From an uncultured Aquimarina sp. (GTDB lineage Bacteria; Bacteroidota; Bacteroidia; Flavobacteriales; Flavobacteriaceae), in assembly GCA_947503135.1 (NCBI GenBank), contig CANNCQ010000030.1:1-32643 (forward strand): DNA of 32,643 nt, given 5' to 3'. The notes beneath the pieces are model-generated. The model was not told the DNA's origin. It searched no databases and saw only the letters and a list, made by a program, of their open reading frames with translations. Made by a program: the position numbers and the translations under genes. Positions 25,971 through 32,643 of the stretch are shown here, one piece after another (positions within the stretch are counted from its first letter, which is position 1; the number at the start of each line of letters is the position of its first letter).

Positions 25971-26375
25971 ATGGCTACTGTTAACGAATGTACAATTATT
26001 GATGTTCCAAAAATTTTAGACCAACGTGGCAATTTAGCTGTAATTGAAAAACAAACCCTTCCGTTTGTTTTTAAGCGTATTTACTATCTTTATGATGTTC
26101 CTAGTAATGCCTATAGGGGTGGACATTCACATAAAGAGCAATCCGAATTCTTAATAGCCGTAAGTGGTAGTTTTGATGTAGTTTTAAACGATGGAAAACA
26201 AACAAAAAAAGTAACATTAAACAAACCTAATAAGGGGCTATTAATTACTACAAATATCTGGCGAGAACTCACTAATTTTTCATCAGGAGCGGTGTGTTTG
26301 GTTTTAGCTTCCGATTTTTTTGATGAAGGTGATTATGTTAGAAATTTTGAAGAATTTGTCACTCTTAAAAAGTAG
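25971..26375 (+). CDS. FdtA/QdtA-type dTDP-4-keto-6-deoxyglucose 3,4-ketoisomerase (WxcM-like cupin)
   Basis: A 134-residue cupin that moves the keto group of dTDP-4-keto-6-deoxyglucose from C4 to C3, the step before C3 amination. Family features are D-Q-R-G-N-L-A-V-I-E near 17-26, F-K-R-I-Y-Y-L-Y-D-V-P near 34-44, the catalytic R-G-G-H52-S-H54-K motif, W-R-E-L-T-N-F near 100 and L-V-L-A-S-D-F-F-D-E-G-D-Y-V-R-N near the C-terminus. Sequence alone does not tell galacto (FdtA) from gluco (QdtA) products. Its partner aminotransferase is 5 kb upstream on the same strand, with a different transcription unit between. rmlA and rmlB, needed to make its substrate, must lie elsewhere. Confidence 0.9.
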   Translation: MATVNECTIIDVPKILDQRGNLAVIEKQTLPFVFKRIYYLYDVPSNAYRGGHSHKEQSEFLIAVSGSFDVVLNDGKQTKKVTLNKPNKGLLITTNIWRELTNFSSGAVCLVLASDFFDEGDYVRNFEEFVTLKK

Positions 26376-26376
26376 T

Positions 26377-27306
26377 TTACTCTACAAAATTTTTAAGCTT
26401 TATAATGTAAATCCAAAGAAAGGTGGGTAATTTTAAAAAAACTCTTTCCTTTAAACTAAGGTTACGCTCATCAATTTGACTCTTTAAAATTGCTATTTTT
26501 TGTTTATTATTACCACTTTCATGTAAAAACCGTACGATTACTGAAAAGCGGTTTTTATCCATAAATTTCTTTAAATAGAAATTATTTTTTTCTTCGTTTC
26601 TATATTTTTGGGTGAAAATAAATCGATATTTTCCATTTTTTGATTTTGACAAACTATCAGTAACTCCTTTATCTATAATAACCGTTACTGTATTATTAAA
26701 CACATAGGAATTATTTACTCCTAATTTAGTCCACAGATCTGTATCCTGACCCGATTTAATAGTAACATCGTAAGTATTTTCTATTAACACCTCTTTTTTA
26801 ATACAAGTTGTCGACGAAGTAGCAATTGAATTTAATAAACTACTTTTAAAAAAATCATCAATTATAACTATGTTATTTGAAGATGGCAAATAACTAAATT
26901 GAGTATCTTTTGTTATTCTATTGGTAAATTGAATTTTGTAATTATTACAATAAATAGATTCTTTAGGGAATTTATTTATTGCCTCTATAAATTCTGAAAG
27001 ATGATTAGATTGCCAACAATCATCGGCATCCAATAAAGCAATATGTGATCCTACAGCTTTTTCAATTCCTAAATTACGAGCTACCGATACTCCTGAATTT
27101 TTTATTGTAAAACAATGAAGTCTTTTATCACTTATAGTCTTTAACGTTTTTAAGCTATTATCTGTACTTCCATCATTTATTACAATAATCTCGAAATTTT
27201 GGTAATTCTGATTAAAAACAGAATTGAGTGTATCTAAAATATACCCTTCTTTATTATAAAGAGGTATAACTACTGAAAATAAAATTTCTTGGTTTCCTAG
27301 CTGCAT
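26377..27306 (-). CDS. Family 2 glycosyltransferase
   Basis: A 309-residue GT-A glycosyltransferase with a classic N-terminus: F-S-V-V-I-P-L-Y-N-K-E-G-Y-I, I-V-I-N-D-G-S-T-D-N-S and V-S-V-A-R-N-L-G-I, then A-L-L-D-A-D-D-C-W-Q as the metal motif. S-G-Q-D-T-D-L-W near 183-190 is the acceptor-side motif. The C-terminal 80 residues are basic. It starts 10 bp inside the end of the preceding gene (27297), so both belong to one two-gene minus-strand operon. Its stop lies 1 bp from that of the convergent ketoisomerase gene. Donor sugar unknown. Confidence 0.88.
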   Translation of the reverse strand: MQLGNQEILFSVVIPLYNKEGYILDTLNSVFNQNYQNFEIIVINDGSTDNSLKTLKTISDKRLHCFTIKNSGVSVARNLGIEKAVGSHIALLDADDCWQSNHLSEFIEAINKFPKESIYCNNYKIQFTNRITKDTQFSYLPSSNNIVIIDDFFKSSLLNSIATSSTTCIKKEVLIENTYDVTIKSGQDTDLWTKLGVNNSYVFNNTVTVIIDKGVTDSLSKSKNGKYRFIFTQKYRNEEKNNFYLKKFMDKNRFSVIVRFLHESGNNKQKIAILKSQIDERNLSLKERVFLKLPTFLWIYIIKLKNFVE

Positions 27307-28184
27307 TTTTTACTTAATGAACAAAAATATCCTAATCTGTAACAGTTCAACAAAAAAATACTCGGGTTTTTTCCAAGTATATTTCGCTTCATGTGTTTAT
27401 TAAATTTGCAAAATATACAACTGAATAACTTAACTACTTTAATTTTATTTAAAAAAACATATGTTTTCAATAATTGATTATCACTTTCTTTTATCTCACC
27501 TTTTAAGTAAGCGTTGTAAAGCGTTTCGGCTGCTAGTTCTTTTTTTTTAAGATATGACCTATTATCCTCTAAACCTAAATGAAACACAGCATTGTCAAGG
27601 TGATGTACAACCTTCTTTTGCTGCTTCAGCTTTACAGCAAAAATATTATCATAACCATAGAGATTACCTTTTAAAGAATTATTAATTGTAGTAAATACAT
27701 TTTTTTCAATTAATAAATTAGCTGAACATATTGTTTTGTATGGCTTTTTAAGCCTTACTTCATAATCAACACCTTCTTTTTTCAATCCATAATTTAATCT
27801 CAAATTCTGATTATTTTCAATCGTTAAATCTTTATAGGTTACCCCCCCAAAGCAAACTTTAAAATCTTTTTCAGTTATTGCTTTTAAATATGTTTTTAAA
27901 AAGCTTTCCTTTTCGGGGATTACATCAGCGTCTAAAAATAATAACCAGTTGTGGGTTGCAAGATTCGCTAACTTTTGCCTTGTTTCGGTGCGCCCAATAT
28001 TTCTTTCGTTTTTCACAAATGTTACTACAGAATTTTTCTCTAGTTCAGAATTATAGTTATTACTAGAAAAATCATCACAGCATATAATTTCAAAATTATA
28101 ATTTTCACGAATTAGCTCTTCTTTCAATTTTAAAATTAAATTTTCAACATTATAATTGTAAATTGGAATTAGAATTGAAATCAT
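27297..28184 (-). CDS. Family 2 glycosyltransferase
   Basis: A 295-residue protein from ATG 28184 (M-I-S-I-L-I-P-I-Y-N). The frame extends to 28238, but the longer form adds 18 residues without family features and would overlap the divergent oxygenase gene. Visible motifs are I-L-I-P-I-Y-N-Y-N, I-I-C-C-D-D-F-S-S-N-N, N-I-G-R-T-E-T-R-Q-K-L-A (the stretch between the two domains) and L-F-L-D-A-D-V-I-P as the metal motif. The C-terminal part (about 220-295) is basic and lacks clear membrane segments. It is the first gene of a two-gene minus-strand operon with the GT at 26377. Donor sugar unknown. Confidence 0.85.
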   Translation of the reverse strand: MISILIPIYNYNVENLILKLKEELIRENYNFEIICCDDFSSNNYNSELEKNSVVTFVKNERNIGRTETRQKLANLATHNWLLFLDADVIPEKESFLKTYLKAITEKDFKVCFGGVTYKDLTIENNQNLRLNYGLKKEGVDYEVRLKKPYKTICSANLLIEKNVFTTINNSLKGNLYGYDNIFAVKLKQQKKVVHHLDNAVFHLGLEDNRSYLKKKELAAETLYNAYLKGEIKESDNQLLKTYVFLNKIKVVKLFSCIFCKFNKHMKRNILGKNPSIFLLNCYRLGYFCSLSKKCS

Positions 28185-28216
28185 ATAAATTTTGTTGTGA
28201 TTTAATAGGTAAAAAT

Positions 28217-29038
28217 ATGACTTTAGACAGAGTTTCAATAGCTGAATTAATTTTTAATAAACTAAAACAGGATTCAGCTAATCTAAAAGAACAATTTACA
28301 AAACATAATAATAACATAGCTCACTTATTTATAGACGACTTACTTCCCGAAAATTTAGTATTAAAAATTTACCGTGCATTTCCACAACAACAACAAACTG
28401 TTTTAAAAAAAAGTTTAAAGGAACACAAATATGTAGGAGTACAAATGAATCGTTATAATCCTTTATTAGAAGAGGTTATTTTTGCTTTTCAGCAACCTAA
28501 AATAATTAAGTTAATTGAAGAAATTTGTAGTTTAAACAATTTATTCCCTGACGAAAATTTATATGCGGGAGGAGTATCAATGATGCAAAAAGATAATTTT
28601 TTGAATCCGCATTTAGATAACTCTCACGATAAAGATCGGAATAGATGGCGATCTTTAAATCTTTTGTATTATGTAACCCCCGACTGGAATATTAAAAATG
28701 GAGGTAATTTGGAGCTTTGGCCGAATGGACCAAACAAAAAACCTTTAACAATACACGCAAAATGTAACCGATTAGTAATAATGGCTACTCACAACAACTC
28801 TTGGCATTCGGTAAGTAAAGTAACAGCTAATAAAACGCGCTGTTGTGTATCGAATTATTATTTTAGTAACACTGCTGTTTTTGAAAATTCAAAATTTCAT
28901 GTAACAACTTTTAGAGGAAGACCGAACCAAAAAATTAGAAATATTTACTTAAAAATAGACTCTTTTACTAGAATGCAAATTCGTAAAATTTTTAAAACTG
29001 GAATAATAGAAAACCCTCATAGATACTTAAAGAAATAA
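28217..29038 (+). CDS. Prolyl-4-hydroxylase-like Fe(II)/2-oxoglutarate oxygenase
   Basis: A 273-residue protein from ATG 28217. The frame is open from TTG 28163, but that would run into the divergent glycosyltransferase start. Iron ligands are visible as N-P-H132-L-D134-N-S-H and W-H197-S-V-S-K, and Arg208 (N-K-T-R-C-C-V-S) is the 2-oxoglutarate anchor. L-N-L-L-Y-Y-V-T-P-D-W and N-G-G-N-L-E-L-W complete the P4H-type beta-helix core. The family hydroxylates protein side chains or small molecules. In a glycan locus it may modify a sugar; the substrate is not known. The next gene follows 4 bp later, so it starts a plus-strand operon with two membrane-protein genes. Confidence 0.78.
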   Translation: MTLDRVSIAELIFNKLKQDSANLKEQFTKHNNNIAHLFIDDLLPENLVLKIYRAFPQQQQTVLKKSLKEHKYVGVQMNRYNPLLEEVIFAFQQPKIIKLIEEICSLNNLFPDENLYAGGVSMMQKDNFLNPHLDNSHDKDRNRWRSLNLLYYVTPDWNIKNGGNLELWPNGPNKKPLTIHAKCNRLVIMATHNNSWHSVSKVTANKTRCCVSNYYFSNTAVFENSKFHVTTFRGRPNQKIRNIYLKIDSFTRMQIRKIFKTGIIENPHRYLKK

Positions 29039-29042
29039 TATC

Positions 29043-29471
29043 ATGAAATCAAAAATATACTTAAATTTCCTTTTTATTTTTACTTTTATTTATTTTTTAT
29101 TGACCATTATTGGGTTTTTATATTCTCCAAAAAAAGAATTTTTTCCTTTTTTTCGTTGGGATTTATATAAAAGTGTTCCTCAAGAAATAATAAAATATGA
29201 TATTCTTTTTGGTAAAAAACAGAATTCTTTTTTTAATTTAAACCAACAAATTCACCAAAAACAAAAAGTATTTATGTTGAACTCTTTAGGGAATTGTGAA
29301 TCCATTAAATGCAAAAAAAAATATTCCAAAGTTATTTCAAAATTTATAAAAACAGATATATGCGCTGTTTTTGTATCAATAAATAGCTCAAAAAAAATAG
29401 ACACTTTAGGGTATATCTATAATAGTAGTTTCAACTTAAAAAGCTGTAATAATGAATCTAGAAACAATTAA
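29043..29471 (+). CDS. Small hypothetical membrane-anchored protein
   Basis: A 142-residue protein with one strong N-terminal membrane segment (about 7-27, F-L-F-I-F-T-F-I-Y-F-L-L-T-I-I-G-F-L) and a basic, Lys/Asn-rich tail. The stretch P-K-K-E-F-F-P-F-F-R-W-D-L-Y-K-S-V-P after the anchor recalls small partner proteins of HTTM-type membrane proteins, as far as I remember. Five cysteines are spread in the tail (C-E-S-I-K-C, D-I-C-A, S-C). It overlaps the next gene by 20 bp and follows the oxygenase by 4 bp. Function unknown. Confidence 0.65.
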   Translation: MKSKIYLNFLFIFTFIYFLLTIIGFLYSPKKEFFPFFRWDLYKSVPQEIIKYDILFGKKQNSFFNLNQQIHQKQKVFMLNSLGNCESIKCKKKYSKVISKFIKTDICAVFVSINSSKKIDTLGYIYNSSFNLKSCNNESRNN

Positions 29472-30336
29472 AAGTCATTGGTTTTGGAAATACAATATTG
29501 GAAAAAATAAAATTTTTGATAAAACAGAAGCTATTAATTCTAATATCTTAATTTGTGCTAAAGTATTCTATACTATTTTATATACTGTAGTAATAAGTAA
29601 TATTTACAATATAGAAACTTTCATAACAACCCCTATGACCCATCCTGAATGGGCTGTTTTTTGGACACAAATACTTCCTGATTTTCCTTGGCAAATAATA
29701 TTTATTGTTGTTTGTTTTTTTTCAAACACAATAACCCTTTTTAATACACATCAAAGAAAATATAGAATTATTAATTTTATAGCTTTTTTCTTTCTTTTTA
29801 GTGCTCTTAACTCTTATCCTAAAATCAATCATAATTTACATACTGCACTCATTCCTTTATTTTTTCTTTGCTTTATCGATTTTAAATCACATAAAGCTTT
29901 AAATAACACTTTAATTTATGCCTCTGCAATTGGAAGCTTACTTATAACTTATTCTCTTTCTGGATTATGGAAAATACTCGCTGCTATTAAACACTTATTC
30001 AAAGGAGATAAAGGGAGTTTTGATATGAATGCAATGACAAGGTATATTGAGTATAATTACACTTATTTTGAACCTAATTTAATTGCAAAATGGTTTATTG
30101 AACATGAATTATTAGGCTTTATATTATTGTGGGTAGGAATTCTATTAGAATTTTTTTCTGTCATAGTTTTTTTCTTTCCAAAATTTCATAAAATATGGGG
30201 TATTGGCTTAATCCTTATGCATATTGGAATTGCAAATGTATTAGATGTTCATTTTGGTTACGTATGCGTAAGTATTGTTCCTTTATTAGTATTATCTCCT
30301 TTTAATGATGACTTTTTAAAAACCAAAACAACTTAA
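29452..30336 (+). CDS. Polytopic membrane protein, possibly HTTM-like
   Basis: A 294-residue protein with about six to seven membrane segments (for example F-Y-T-I-L-Y-T-V-V-I near 45, I-I-F-I-V-V-C-F-F near 79, F-I-A-F-F-F-L-F near 108, A-L-I-P-L-F-F-L-C near 130, I-L-L-W-V-G-I-L near 217, L-I-L-M-H-I-G-I near 254). The segments S-L-S-G-L-W-K-I and G-L-I-L-M-H-I-G-I-A resemble HTTM (vitamin K-dependent carboxylase-like membrane domain) proteins, but the match is weak. It is coupled to the small protein upstream. It does not look like a Wzy polymerase (too short, no large periplasmic loop), though that cannot be ruled out. Confidence 0.6.
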   Translation: MNLETIKSHWFWKYNIGKNKIFDKTEAINSNILICAKVFYTILYTVVISNIYNIETFITTPMTHPEWAVFWTQILPDFPWQIIFIVVCFFSNTITLFNTHQRKYRIINFIAFFFLFSALNSYPKINHNLHTALIPLFFLCFIDFKSHKALNNTLIYASAIGSLLITYSLSGLWKILAAIKHLFKGDKGSFDMNAMTRYIEYNYTYFEPNLIAKWFIEHELLGFILLWVGILLEFFSVIVFFFPKFHKIWGIGLILMHIGIANVLDVHFGYVCVSIVPLLVLSPFNDDFLKTKTT

Positions 30337-30345
30337 ATTATATTT

Positions 30346-32262
<1,917 letters not shown>

Positions 32263-32282
32263 AGCTTACAAAAACAAAACGC

Positions 32283-32318
32283 AAAAGAGCCTAATTCACA
32301 TACTAAATTAGCTCTTTT
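32283..32318 (+). terminator. Terminator after acs
   Basis: AAAAGAGCCTAAT (32283-32295) pairs with ATTAGCTCTTTT (32307-32318), a 12-bp stem with one bulged base and an 11-nt loop, followed by an A/T-rich stretch. It lies about 20 bp past the acs stop. Confidence 0.8.
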
Positions 32319-32365
32319 ATATTGGCAGATTCATTAAATAGCCTGGTTTTGTAGAATAACTAAAA

Positions 32366-32400
32366 AAATCCAAGATTATCGATCTTCGAGTCTTGGATTT
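32366..32400. terminator. Second hairpin terminator, probably bidirectional
   Basis: AAATCCAAGA (32366-32375) pairs perfectly with TCTTGGATTT (32391-32400) across a 15-nt loop, with an A-run on the left and T-rich sequence on the right. It could back up the acs terminator or end a gene arriving from the right on the minus strand. Confidence 0.65.
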
Positions 32401-32643
32401 TATGTTTTAAGCTTACTATTATGTTTTTTTAAGATACTTCCCGTAAAATGTGTAAGTTCAAAATAATATGGAGATTTTATTTTTTCTATCAATATTTTAA
32501 CAAACTAATTTTTTGCTTATTAAAGAATTCTATTTTTAGGTCGAAACTTACTTTAATAAAAAAATATATTGAATATCCGTAATTACCCATATTAGTTTAA
32601 AAAGTCTTATTTTAGAGAAAAAATTTCTTATGAATATCTTCAG
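32401..32643. other. Right edge, nothing recognised
   Basis: An A/T-rich stretch with no gene I can support. A minus-strand frame is open from the edge to a stop near 32548 (about 31 codons), and an ATG at 32630 opens a plus-strand frame that leaves the window. Neither shows family features. Confidence 0.5.

Noticed and set aside
28163..28238. Longer starts for the two divergent genes (TTG 28163 on plus, 28238 on minus)
   Set aside because: They would make the genes overlap head to head by 76 bp; the internal ATGs at 28217 and 28184 give family-typical N-termini and leave a normal 32-bp gap.
32548..32643. Open minus-strand frame at the right edge
   Set aside because: About 31 codons of A/T-rich sequence with no motif; it may be the end of a gene outside the window but cannot be supported.

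Overview
The window comes from the chromosome of a low-G+C member of the Bacteroidota, most likely family Flavobacteriaceae (marine type). The basis is the A/T-rich sequence, the Bacteroidota forms of AccD, GlmU-like protein and alanine dehydrogenase, promoters of the form TTG-N17-TAnnTTTG, and the near absence of Shine-Dalgarno sites. No rRNA, tRNA or CRISPR array was seen.

Layout. (1) 1-2080, accessory left edge: the 5' end of an IS3-family insertion sequence running off the window, a gene-poor stretch with clustered short repeats, an unrecognised membrane protein, and a short decayed IS200-like transposase remnant. (2) 2081-4150, minus strand: accD (zinc-ribbon-less form) and fbaA, each followed by a terminator. 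(3) 4291-11499, minus strand: a tight three-gene operon of exported proteins, namely a 1098-aa TPR plus MORN-like repeat protein and two related transglutaminase-like proteins, one with a visible Cys-His-Asp triad and one apparently without it. (4) 11604-13991, minus strand: short-chain acyl-CoA dehydrogenase, with an 18-bp perfect palindrome just upstream, and a GlmU-like sugar nucleotidyltransferase/acyltransferase. (5) 14098-18638, plus strand: alanine dehydrogenase with a clear flavobacterial promoter, a small membrane-anchored protein, aroB, another small anchored protein and a GH113-like glycosidase. (6) 18700-30336: a surface-glycan (O-antigen-like) locus on alternating strands. (7) 30346-32262: acs, acetyl-CoA synthetase, followed by two hairpin terminators and an empty right edge.

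How the genes work together. In the glycan locus, an FdtA/QdtA-type ketoisomerase and a DegT-family aminotransferase would convert dTDP-4-keto-6-deoxyglucose to a 3-amino-3,6-dideoxyhexose (Fuc3N or Qui3N type). A FemAB/GNAT-like acyltransferase beside the aminotransferase could N-acylate it. Five family-2-like glycosyltransferases would build the repeat unit and a Wzx-type flippase would export it. Two Fe(II)/2-oxoglutarate oxygenases from different families may add oxidative tailoring. No Wzy polymerase, ligase, rmlA or rmlB was recognised. The remaining genes are central metabolism (fatty acid synthesis and oxidation, glycolysis, shikimate, alanine, acetate activation) and look like the conserved backbone in which the glycan locus sits.

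The most interesting points are the MORN plus active/inactive transglutaminase-like operon, the paired 2OG oxygenases in the glycan locus, the palindrome upstream of the acyl-CoA dehydrogenase, and the altered active-site or zinc-site residues in Ald and AccD.
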